Shown here piece by piece: positions 1 through 6,177 of a stretch of 16,100 nucleotides of DNA; position 1 is the first letter of the stretch, and every line of letters begins with the position of its first letter. The notes below the pieces were generated by a model that searched no databases, was not told the origin of the DNA, and saw only the letters and a program-made list of their open reading frames with translations. The position numbers and the translations under genes were made by a program. The DNA comes from Treponema sp. (GTDB lineage: Bacteria > Spirochaetota > Spirochaetia > Treponematales > Breznakiellaceae). Where the stretch lies: contig JAITNU010000142.1 in NCBI GenBank assembly GCA_031290325.1, forward strand, positions 1-16,100, given 5' to 3'.

Positions 1-1188
1 GCTGCCAAGAAGAAAGCCGCCGAGGAGCCCAATGCGGAGGCCGCGAAGAAGCAGAAAGTTGCCGATGATGCCCAGTCCGAGGCTAATGCCAATGCCGCCG
101 CATTGAAGAAAGCCGAAGACGAAGTTGCCGCCAGGGATGCAGAACGAAAGGCTGCACAAAAAGAGACTCATAAACTTGAAAAAGAGGTCGCCGTGGCTGA
201 AGCCGATGCCAACAAAAAGCAGCAGACGGCGGACAGCGCGAACACGTCCCGAGATGAGAAGAAGCAAACCGCTGCAGTGAAAACGGAAGAAATGGATGCT
301 CTGGTTAGCCAGAAAAATGCTCTTCAAGCCGAGATAAACAAAGCGAAAGGTAAAGAGAAGAAAGCGTTGCAGAAACAGATGGATGATCTGAATCAGAATA
401 TTGCAACAAAACAATCAGAGCTCCGAAGCGCCCAACAGCAGGCCAATATGTATATGGCAAGCGCGGCTGTGGAAGACTCAAAAGCCACGCAAGCTGCGGA
501 CACCGCCGCTAAAAAGAAAGAAGACGCTAAAGAAGCCAGGGATGATTACGAGACGAAGAAAAAAGAGACCAAGGACGCCAAGGATGCAGCCACCACAAAG
601 AAGACGGAAGCCGATACCGCGCAAATGGCAGCCACCACAAAGAAGACGGAAGCCGATACCGCGCAAACGGCAGCCAACGCCAGCAATGATGCTGCCGACG
701 CCGCGCAGAATAACGCGACCGCCAAACGCCGCGAGGCTGATGACGCGCAGACAGACGCCACGCGAAAGAAGGCGGAGGCGGATAACGCGGAAACGAATAA
801 GAAGCTGGCCCAGAAGGATGCCGATGACGCCGATGCCAAAAAGACGGCCGCGCAGAAAGATGCCGCTGATGCCAAGAAAAAGCAAGACGAACTGGACGCA
901 AGCTCGAAGGCCCAGGACGATGATATGAAGAAGAAAAACAAGGAGCTTATGGATGCCAGGGAGGATACGGTAAACAAACAGCAAACCGCGGAGGAGAAAC
1001 GGAAGATCGCCGACGAAGCGCAGCAACAACTTGACAAGCTCAACAAGGAGAACGCGTCTTCCGGCCTTACCGACGAATTTGACCAGGAGATCGATATCAC
1101 TACGGTGGACAAGGAATATGTTCCGCCAGATTACCAGCCTGACACGACGTTCGATCCGCCGTCGTCTGAGCTTAAAAAGAGGCAATAA
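1..1188 (+). CDS. Long alanine/lysine-rich coiled-coil protein, 5' end outside window (T6SS cargo region)
   Basis: The frame is open from base 1 to a TAA at 1186-1188, so the gene starts upstream; 395 residues are visible. A TTG at 103 has no special claim to be the start. Composition is dominated by Ala, Lys, Asp, Glu, Gln and Thr. Proline is absent from just after residue 10 until the last ~30 residues, which is what a very long helical coiled coil looks like. A central array of 14-residue units (two heptads each) is listed separately. The last ~45 residues change character: an acidic segment, then a Pro-rich tail (YVPPDYQPDTTFDPP) and a basic end. No signal peptide or membrane segment is visible in this part. 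Its stop overlaps the next start by one base. By context it could be the extension of a T6SS spike or cargo protein (VgrG- or PAAR-type), but the diagnostic N-terminus is missing, so function is unknown. Confidence 0.75.
   Translation, partial: AAKKKAAEEPNAEAAKKQKVADDAQSEANANAAALKKAEDEVAARDAERKAAQKETHKLEKEVAVAEADANKKQQTADSANTSRDEKKQTAAVKTEEMDALVSQKNALQAEINKAKGKEKKALQKQMDDLNQNIATKQSELRSAQQQANMYMASAAVEDSKATQAADTAAKKKEDAKEARDDYETKKKETKDAKDAATTKKTEADTAQMAATTKKTEADTAQTAANASNDAADAAQNNATAKRREADDAQTDATRKKAEADNAETNKKLAQKDADDADAKKTAAQKDAADAKKKQDELDASSKAQDDDMKKKNKELMDAREDTVNKQQTAEEKRKIADEAQQQLDKLNKENASSGLTDEFDQEIDITTVDKEYVPPDYQPDTTFDPPSSELKKRQ
586..669 (+). repeat. Two-copy 42-bp direct repeat inside the coiled-coil gene
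   Basis: Bases 586-627 and 628-669 are tandem copies of one 42-base unit beginning GCAGCCACCACAAAG. They differ at a single base in the last codon (ATG in the first, ACG in the second). The next six bases (GCAGCC) start a third copy that then diverges. Near identity at the DNA level, including synonymous sites, points to a recent duplication. The unit is 14 codons, so changes in copy number keep the frame and the heptad register. Confidence 0.9.
589..882 (+). repeat. Seven-unit, 14-residue protein repeat array (coiled coil)
   Basis: Translated in the gene frame, this stretch divides exactly into seven units of 14 residues with no insertions: ATTKKTEADTAQMA, ATTKKTEADTAQTA, ANASNDAADAAQNN, ATAKRREADDAQTD, ATRKKAEADNAETN, KKLAQKDADDADAK, KTAAQKDAADAKKK. 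A core of Ala and Asp around xADxAx recurs at the same place in each unit. Fourteen residues equal two heptads, so the array extends a coiled coil without a phase break. Units further right are more diverged than the first two. Confidence 0.8.
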
Positions 1189-1649
1189 TGGCATTACGTG
1201 ATAATAATGATATGGTTTTTCTCCTCGTCAACATACTGGAGACCATACTCAAGATGACCGCTTTAACCTATACCGCGGTCGAGAAGGGACTTGGCGACGC
1301 GTTTGATTCAAAGGCGCGGGACAAATTGAATGTCGCCGCCCTGACTGTTGATAACGGCATCATCGAGATTGTTACCGGGTTTCTTGTCGCTTCGTGGACT
1401 TCAAAGTCAGCCCAGATTGAGCTCAAGTCCACCGGCAACATATCAATCGAGGCTGCGGAAGAACAGTCCGTATATATCCAGAGCCAGACAGACGCGGCAA
1501 CGCCGACCCCCGCGATAACCCAGGGCGTATGGCGCACCCAGTTGGCGGGACATCTTACCGAACTGGCGAGCATTTTGACGGAGGCTTCCACCACCATCAA
1601 AGGCTTTGTGGACGAAAATAACAAGGTAGATCTACCGGAGGAGTTGTAA
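1188..1649 (+). CDS. Small T6SS-neighbourhood protein with a VgrG-like beta segment
   Basis: This 153-residue protein is not a family I can name. The ATG overlaps the upstream TAA by one base (TAATG), with AGAGG five bases before it, so translation is probably coupled to the coiled-coil gene. The N-terminal ~70 residues are mixed helical and fairly hydrophobic (MVFLLVNILETILKM, then GIIEIVTGFLVASW), without a clear transmembrane helix. Residues ~73-98 (AQIELKSTGNISIEAAEEQ and following) alternate polar and hydrophobic residues, much like the gp5/VgrG C-terminal beta-prism of T6SS spikes. The remainder is helical and acidic. The resemblance suggests a spike-associated or cargo protein, but it rests on about 25 residues and could be coincidence. 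The gene ends two bases before the next start. Confidence 0.65.
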   Translation: MALRDNNDMVFLLVNILETILKMTALTYTAVEKGLGDAFDSKARDKLNVAALTVDNGIIEIVTGFLVASWTSKSAQIELKSTGNISIEAAEEQSVYIQSQTDAATPTPAITQGVWRTQLAGHLTELASILTEASTTIKGFVDENNKVDLPEEL

Positions 1650-1651
1650 TC

Positions 1652-2044
1652 ATGGAAGTAGATGCAAAGATGAAAGACGGCATTATTCAAAATGTGATGC
1701 CGGTAATTGGTTCACTTGCCACCGCCGCGCTGGTAGCCGCCGCGGGGGCGGTGTTATCAAAACTCATGACAACCAACTACAAGAGCAGCACGATGGCCGG
1801 TGACAAAGAGGTAAAACCTACTGATGACGACGTCGCGATAAGCAAGACCGAAGCTGCAGGCTCCGAAACGGAAGGCAAACTGGCCCAGGATAAGGTGGCC
1901 GGAGCCAACGGCGAGGTCAAAGCCTCGGAGACCGAGGCGAGGGCCCAGACCGGTGAGGCAACCGCTGCGGAAAGCGGCGCTTCTGCCCTGAGAACCAAGG
2001 CCGGCGCTTCGGACATAGAAACGAAAGCGCTCAAGATGACATAA
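1652..2044 (+). CDS. Small membrane-segment protein with repetitive Thr/Glu/Ala tail
   Basis: This 130-residue protein has no family I recognise. The start is well supported: GGAGGAG at 1637-1643 lies eight bases before the ATG, inside the end of the previous gene. Residues ~9-38 form a hydrophobic Ala-rich stretch (MPVIGSLATAALVAAAGAVL), long enough for one membrane helix or a tight helical hairpin. From residue ~60 the protein is low-complexity and rich in Ala, Glu, Thr, Ser and Gly. SETEG and SETEA recur 21 residues apart, with related ISKTEA, LRTKA and IETKA elements around them. Cysteine and aromatic residues are absent from the tail. It sits between two other cargo-region genes in the same transcript. 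Possible roles include a secreted small effector or a structural accessory protein; nothing visible decides between them. Confidence 0.6.
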   Translation: MEVDAKMKDGIIQNVMPVIGSLATAALVAAAGAVLSKLMTTNYKSSTMAGDKEVKPTDDDVAISKTEAAGSETEGKLAQDKVAGANGEVKASETEARAQTGEATAAESGASALRTKAGASDIETKALKMT

Positions 2045-2071
2045 GGAAGCTTTTTGATAAAAGGAATGTAA

Positions 2072-3382
2072 ATGGCGGATAAACTTGATTGGCTGAATAA
2101 ACACTTTGTCTTGCTCCGGTATCTGTCGCTCGCGGAAGCGGTGGAAAAAGAAAACTATAAACTCCGTCCAGATCTGGCGGAACTCTATGCCGGCGTTAAC
2201 GGCGTCGAGGAGATGGCCTACAAGTTTGCCAAGCATGAAAAATTCAAGGATGCCTGCGAACTCCTGGCCTATGTCGTGCACCGCCGGGCCGGAGTCTGGT
2301 GGCTCTATCGCTGTGTCAACGCGCTGGGCGATGAACTAAAGGAAAACCCCGCAGTAGACCGGGACATTGCCGATATAGGAACCAACTTTACCCCTACGGT
2401 GCCGGATTTCGCCAAGATCAAGCCTCCCGAAGTAGATCCGGCCCTCAAGGCTCAGGCGGAAGCCGCTCTGGCCGGAGCCCGGGCCAAGACCAAGGCGGCC
2501 CGGGCCAATGCGGATCCGGAAATGCTGGCCTTGCTTGAACAGGCGGTGGAAGTCGCTTTTCAGCAGTTCAAAAAGGTGCACGGCATACATCCCATAGACC
2601 TGCTTAAAAAAGTCGGCGCCCGGCTCCACGAAGACCGGAACGAGGTCGATCCCAATTCTCCCATCTTCAAAGCTGCCGATGAACTAAAAGCCAAGCTCCA
2701 GGCGGTGCAAAAAGAAACGGTAGATACGATAAAATCCGTCATCCCCCCGAAAGTGCCAGAACACGAAAAGAAGCTCCGGGACAACGCCCTTGCCGCCGTG
2801 TACCGCTGGGTGGCCGCCCCGGACGCGGAGAACAGTCAGAAATGCCTGGATATTGGGAACGAGTGTCCGGACACTCCGGCGGGCCTGCTTTCGCTCAGTG
2901 CCTTCTGGGCCTACGGCAATCTTATGCCTATGGGCGAGCAGACCGTTCCCACCCCGCCGGGACTTGCGGCAAACGGCTTGTCTCAGGTACTGTTGATGTG
3001 CGCCTTACATAAGGGAGGAACCCGGAAACTCAAGGAGCGATACGAGCTGTACTTCAACCTGGGGGTAGAGGTCTTAACCGGCAAGGATATTTGGGAGGAA
3101 AGCCTCGGTGACCGCGTTGCTCCCCACGAGAAACCGGTATCGCCGGTTGAAAGTGGGTCCTCAGAAAAGAAGAACCCTATGAATGGAAATACGGGCTATA
3201 AGCGGTGGAAAGATGAAAGTCTGAGTACAGAGAAACCCATCTACGAAAAACCAGTTCCCCCACCGGAAAGAACCTCTGCAGAAAAGAAGTCCGATGTAGT
3301 GCCACCAGGCGGTGATACGGTGCAGGGTGAGGTACCAAAACTAACGCCGAACACTGGTTACAAACGATGGAAACCGGAATAA
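2072..3382 (+). CDS. DUF6931-like T6SS-associated protein with duplicated C-terminal tail motif
   Basis: This 436-residue protein starts at an ATG preceded by AAGGA six bases upstream. The N-terminus (SLAEAVEKEN near residue 19, then the paired tryptophans W76-W77 in AGVWWLYRCVNAL) and a later block from V243 (RWVAAPDAENSQ, DTPAGLLSLSAFWAYGNLMP, then TPPGLAANGLSQVLLMCAL) resemble my memory of DUF6931, a family of unknown function found near VgrG/PAAR-type T6SS cargo genes. About 150 helical, Ala/Lys-rich residues separate the two blocks, which would be an insertion relative to a compact family member. Residues ~355-436 are a flexible Pro/Lys/Glu tail holding two copies of HEKPVSP/YEKPVPP-type sequence and of NTGYKRWK (373-380 and 427-434). 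It closes the cargo module directly before the tss promoter. The family assignment is from recall; function is unknown. Confidence 0.6.
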   Translation: MADKLDWLNKHFVLLRYLSLAEAVEKENYKLRPDLAELYAGVNGVEEMAYKFAKHEKFKDACELLAYVVHRRAGVWWLYRCVNALGDELKENPAVDRDIADIGTNFTPTVPDFAKIKPPEVDPALKAQAEAALAGARAKTKAARANADPEMLALLEQAVEVAFQQFKKVHGIHPIDLLKKVGARLHEDRNEVDPNSPIFKAADELKAKLQAVQKETVDTIKSVIPPKVPEHEKKLRDNALAAVYRWVAAPDAENSQKCLDIGNECPDTPAGLLSLSAFWAYGNLMPMGEQTVPTPPGLAANGLSQVLLMCALHKGGTRKLKERYELYFNLGVEVLTGKDIWEESLGDRVAPHEKPVSPVESGSSEKKNPMNGNTGYKRWKDESLSTEKPIYEKPVPPPERTSAEKKSDVVPPGGDTVQGEVPKLTPNTGYKRWKPE

Positions 3383-3401
3383 GCATGACACCGGAAGAAA
3401 A

Positions 3402-3428
3402 CCATGAGGGGGGTCTTGGCATTTTTTT
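3402..3428 (+). terminator. Possible weak Rho-independent terminator after the cargo module
   Basis: CCATGA (3402-3407) can pair with TCTTGG (3414-3419) with one T-T mismatch around a loop of six G. Two bases later comes a run of seven T (3422-3428). The stem is short, so termination would be partial at best. The right arm overlaps the -35 element of the promoter below. Confidence 0.3.
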
Positions 3429-3444
3429 CCAAGTAAGGTATTAT
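3416..3444 (+). promoter_or_regulatory. Sigma70-type promoter for the tssJKLM operon
   Basis: TTGGCA at 3416-3421 and TATTAT at 3439-3444 are separated by exactly 17 bases. Each hexamer matches five of six consensus positions. The predicted start of transcription is around 3451, about 55 bases before the tssJ ATG at 3507. CTTGG (3415-3419) and CCAAG (3429-3433) form a 5-bp inverted repeat covering the -35 element and half the spacer, a possible operator or chance pairing. The call is by eye. Confidence 0.6.
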
Positions 3445-3493
3445 TTCCCATTATGTCAAGTTTTCAGAATCCGGTACCGTCATTAAGTAAGGT

Positions 3494-3499
3494 AAGGAG
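3494..3499 (+). promoter_or_regulatory. Ribosome binding site that decides the tssJ start
   Basis: AAGGAG lies seven bases before the ATG at 3507. The earlier in-frame ATG at 3453 has no site at useful distance (nearest AAGG ends 14 bases before it) and would sit almost at the predicted transcription start. Confidence 0.6.
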
Positions 3500-3506
3500 C
3501 AGAAAT

Positions 3507-4055
3507 ATGTGCAGCCTCTGGATCGCGGTGGTTTTTGCGGTCAGTGTGGCCCTTTCCGGGTGCGCCACCAGGTACAATTTCATGGCCGGCATTTCAGGGC
3601 TTGTGGAGGAGTATTACGCTATGTACCCCTCAATAGAAGTGGATCTCGCCTTGGTAACGGAAAGTGAAACCGATGACATCAAGGCTGCAGGGGTTGAAGA
3701 TTATTTTGCCCCGGACAGCATGATCCGGGGGAAGATTGCGCCTTTCACCATGTTCTTTTCCGATGAAAACACCGTGCCAGTCAGCATACTGCCCAAGGAT
3801 GAGATGTGGTTTAAATGGATGAAGAAAAAACCCAGGAACCTGATGCTCATCGCCAGCCTGCCCCCAGAGGCTGATCCGCCTTCACCGGATCCGCGGATGT
3901 TGTTTGTTCCGGTAAAAAAGAAAGTGCCGGTACAAAATATGTACTTTGAGATTGAACCAAAAAAAGTGAGTCAAATTGCCATAAAACCAACGGACCCGCA
4001 GCCAAAGCCTCCGGCGAATACCGAAGGGGCAGGCGTCCAACCGGCACAAAAATAA
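3507..4055 (+). CDS. tssJ: T6SS outer-membrane lipoprotein TssJ (divergent)
   Basis: TssJ anchors the T6SS membrane complex in the outer membrane and binds the periplasmic end of TssM. From the ATG at 3507 the protein has 182 residues. It opens with a hydrophobic signal segment ending in the lipobox ALSGC, with the lipidated Cys at residue 19. The mature part is compact and probably beta-rich, with VDLALV and RNLMLIASLPP strands, and ends in a Pro-rich tail (KPTDPQPKPPA). I assign it mainly from lipobox, size and position directly before tssK-tssL-tssM; the sequence is far from proteobacterial TssJ. An alternative start at 3453 would add 18 residues including Lys/Arg before the hydrophobic core. 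Those residues (KVRSRN) are the ribosome-binding region read in frame, so they do not prove it. The short form lacks the usual basic n-region, which is the main argument against it. Confidence 0.72.
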   Translation: MCSLWIAVVFAVSVALSGCATRYNFMAGISGLVEEYYAMYPSIEVDLALVTESETDDIKAAGVEDYFAPDSMIRGKIAPFTMFFSDENTVPVSILPKDEMWFKWMKKKPRNLMLIASLPPEADPPSPDPRMLFVPVKKKVPVQNMYFEIEPKKVSQIAIKPTDPQPKPPANTEGAGVQPAQK

Positions 4056-4065
4056 GGAGTATGCG

Positions 4066-5433
4066 GTGCGTTTTGAAGAATTGTTACACTGGAACGATGG
4101 CCAGTTTTTACAGCCCCATCATTTTCAGTACCTGCAGCGGCTCAACGCCGAGTATATCAGGCTCAACCGGTATTTTGCGCTGCCCTATACCTATGGGCTT
4201 ATTGATTTTGAGCTGGACCTCGAGGCCCTGGCCGGTTCCCGGGTCGCGGTGCGGCGCTTTTCTGCGATCATGCCCGACGGGCTCGAACTCTCCGAGCCAG
4301 GGAACTGTATCCTAAAACCCCTGGACTTAAACGGTGTGTTAAAGCAGCACCCCACGGAGTTAACCGTGTATGTGGGAGTCCCCCAGTGGTCGGAATATGA
4401 GGGAAACCTGACGGATGAAGGGGACCCCTCGGGAAAAAAGCGGTATCTTACCCAGAAAAAACGACAGCGGGATGAAAATTCCGGGGATAATGAAATCACC
4501 CTGATCACCCGCCGGATTAACGCCCGGTTTGTAACGAACCTTGATGATACCAGGGATATGCAGGTCCTGCCGCTCCTGAAGCTCACCGTGCTTACCCGGG
4601 ACAATGCGGAAGCCTCGGTAACGGTCAACGGAAAGTACCTTCCCCCCTTCATGCTGTTCAGTACCGATAGCCCCCTGTTCAGTACTGCCGAGGGACTCCT
4701 GGTAGATATCCGCCGCTGCAGGGATAAAGTGCTCAACAACCTGACTATCGCCAAGTTCAAGCCCGATAACTTTTCTGGCGTTGACGCCCATAATGTGCTG
4801 TTCCTGCGGGTGTTGAACCTCTATGAAACCCGGCTCTCTTCGCTACTCATGTCCGGCCATTGCTCCCCCTTTGGGCTGTACCTGGAATTGAGTTCCTTTC
4901 TGGCGGAACTCATGGGACTCAACCCCATGAACGGCGTCAGAGAGATTGCCCGGTATGTTCATGACGACAGCGGCCCCCAGTTTACCGGGCTTATCAACGA
5001 TATCCGTTCGTTTATTGTGGCAAAAGGTGGGGCGGGCTACATTAAGCGGGAGTTCTCCCTGATTGACAACGGGTTGTATCTCTTTGCGCCCCTGGAAACC
5101 GAAGACATCCTGCGCTTCAAGGAGCTATACCTGGCGGTACACACCGATGCCGAGGATTACGAGGTGGTCAAGGCCCTGGAGCACGGGGATACCTTCAAGC
5201 TGATAAGTCCCCAGGCAAAATCCATGCGTACCCGGGGCATTAAGCTCACGGAGATGCGCTACCCTCCGCGTTTTCTGCCGGTGCTGAACCGGACCATCTG
5301 GTTCAAACTGGAACTTGAGGAATCTGCACGGGTGTGGCGGGAAATATGCGAGGAGAAAGGGGTGGTGATTGACTTTGCCCATAACCTGTTTCCAGGACTT
5401 GAAACCGCCCTCTTCATCACGGTGCTGGAGTAA
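4066..5433 (+). CDS. tssK: T6SS baseplate-membrane adaptor TssK
   Basis: TssK trimers link the cytoplasmic baseplate wedges to the TssL/TssM membrane complex. The 455-residue length is normal for the family. The N-terminus carries the family signature almost intact: LHWNDGQFLQPHHFQYLQRL at residues ~6-25. The next ~300 residues are the beta-rich shoulder and helical region, and the C-terminus (residues ~330-455, including IDNGLYLFAPLE and LFITVLE) corresponds to the receptor-binding head that contacts the membrane subunits. The start is GTG at 4066, with AAGGAG (4054-4059) overlapping the tssJ stop and six bases of spacing. An ATG at 4061 is out of frame. No signal peptide or membrane helix is visible, as expected for a cytoplasmic protein. 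Ten bases separate it from tssJ and six from tssL. Confidence 0.95.
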   Translation: MRFEELLHWNDGQFLQPHHFQYLQRLNAEYIRLNRYFALPYTYGLIDFELDLEALAGSRVAVRRFSAIMPDGLELSEPGNCILKPLDLNGVLKQHPTELTVYVGVPQWSEYEGNLTDEGDPSGKKRYLTQKKRQRDENSGDNEITLITRRINARFVTNLDDTRDMQVLPLLKLTVLTRDNAEASVTVNGKYLPPFMLFSTDSPLFSTAEGLLVDIRRCRDKVLNNLTIAKFKPDNFSGVDAHNVLFLRVLNLYETRLSSLLMSGHCSPFGLYLELSSFLAELMGLNPMNGVREIARYVHDDSGPQFTGLINDIRSFIVAKGGAGYIKREFSLIDNGLYLFAPLETEDILRFKELYLAVHTDAEDYEVVKALEHGDTFKLISPQAKSMRTRGIKLTEMRYPPRFLPVLNRTIWFKLELEESARVWREICEEKGVVIDFAHNLFPGLETALFITVLE

Positions 5434-5439
5434 AGTACG

Positions 5440-6174
5440 GTGAGTGAACTTGAGCACTTGTGCCGGCCGGTGTTAACCGGGCTTTGTAATTACTGGCAGT
5501 TGGTGAACACCGGTATCCAGCCTGAGCGGGAAACCTTTCAGCGTACTATTGATAGCCTCCTGGAAAAAGCCAAGACCCAGGCGGCGAGGAACCCCGATCT
5601 CTCCCGGGAATATGCCCGTATAGAGCGGCCCCTGATCTTCTTCATTGACTACCTGGTCAAAGAGGGGAACTTTTCCTTTAAAGGGGAATGGCGGGACCTG
5701 GCGCGGCGGTATAACGAACTCTCAGGAGATGAAAAATTTTTCAACCTCTTAGCTGCCGCCCTGGATGATCCTGAGTCAGGGAGTTCCATCACCCTGTATT
5801 ACCTGATGCTGGGACTGGGCTTTGATGGGGACCACCGTTCCGATTATGGGTATATCGAAACCTGTATGAAACGCTGCGCCGCTAAAGCCCCGGATGATTT
5901 TAACGTTCAAGCCGAGCCTTTGGTAGCGGTTCCGGTCAAAAAGCGCCCTCCTTTCAAACGGCCCCGGCTCTTGCCGGTCCATATTGCCTTGATTGCATCA
6001 CTGGTGTTTATGGTGCTCTGTTTTGGAATTAATTTTTCTTCTTTTATGAAGACCACCCAGCGGTATCGTCACGTGTTGTCCACTGCCACGGAAAACGCGA
6101 TACCAAAATCAAGCGGTATCCTCTACGAGACGCCCCTCGAAGATGGTGGTGTTTCCCCAAACAACGGAGACTAA
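5440..6174 (+). CDS. tssL: T6SS inner-membrane protein TssL (DotU/ImpK family), short form
   Basis: TssL partners TssM in the inner membrane and docks the baseplate through its cytoplasmic helical domain. The 244-residue protein has the DotU-type domain in residues ~1-155, with recognisable blocks: IERPLIFFIDYLV, a WRDLARRYNELSGDEKFF segment matching the family's W..F..L pattern, and LYYLMLGLGFDGDHR, equivalent to the conserved LGFxGxxR. A basic linker (KKRPPFKRPR) precedes a single membrane helix at ~180-203 (IALIASLVFMVLCFGINF), which anchors it with the domain in the cytoplasm. Only ~40 residues follow, with no OmpA/peptidoglycan-binding domain, so cell-wall anchoring must come from elsewhere. 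The start is GTG at 5440, with GGAG nine bases upstream inside the tssK end. The stop is three bases before tssM. Confidence 0.92.
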   Translation: MSELEHLCRPVLTGLCNYWQLVNTGIQPERETFQRTIDSLLEKAKTQAARNPDLSREYARIERPLIFFIDYLVKEGNFSFKGEWRDLARRYNELSGDEKFFNLLAAALDDPESGSSITLYYLMLGLGFDGDHRSDYGYIETCMKRCAAKAPDDFNVQAEPLVAVPVKKRPPFKRPRLLPVHIALIASLVFMVLCFGINFSSFMKTTQRYRHVLSTATENAIPKSSGILYETPLEDGGVSPNNGD

Positions 6175-6177
6175 CCT

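Noticed and set aside
586..669. CRISPR array
   Set aside because: Only two directly adjacent copies without spacers, inside a coding frame with 14-codon periodicity; no cas genes.
478..1194. Minus- and other-frame open frames opposite the coiled-coil gene
   Set aside because: They arise from the repetitive Ala/Lys/Asp codon pattern. Their products are low-complexity Arg/Leu/Ser or Pro/Arg sequences, and the plus-strand frame 1 is continuous through the region and coupled to the next gene.
4061..4315. ATG-initiated 84-codon frame at the start of tssK
   Set aside because: It is out of frame with TssK. The GTG at 4066 gives the conserved TssK N-terminus, so the ATG frame is a shadow.
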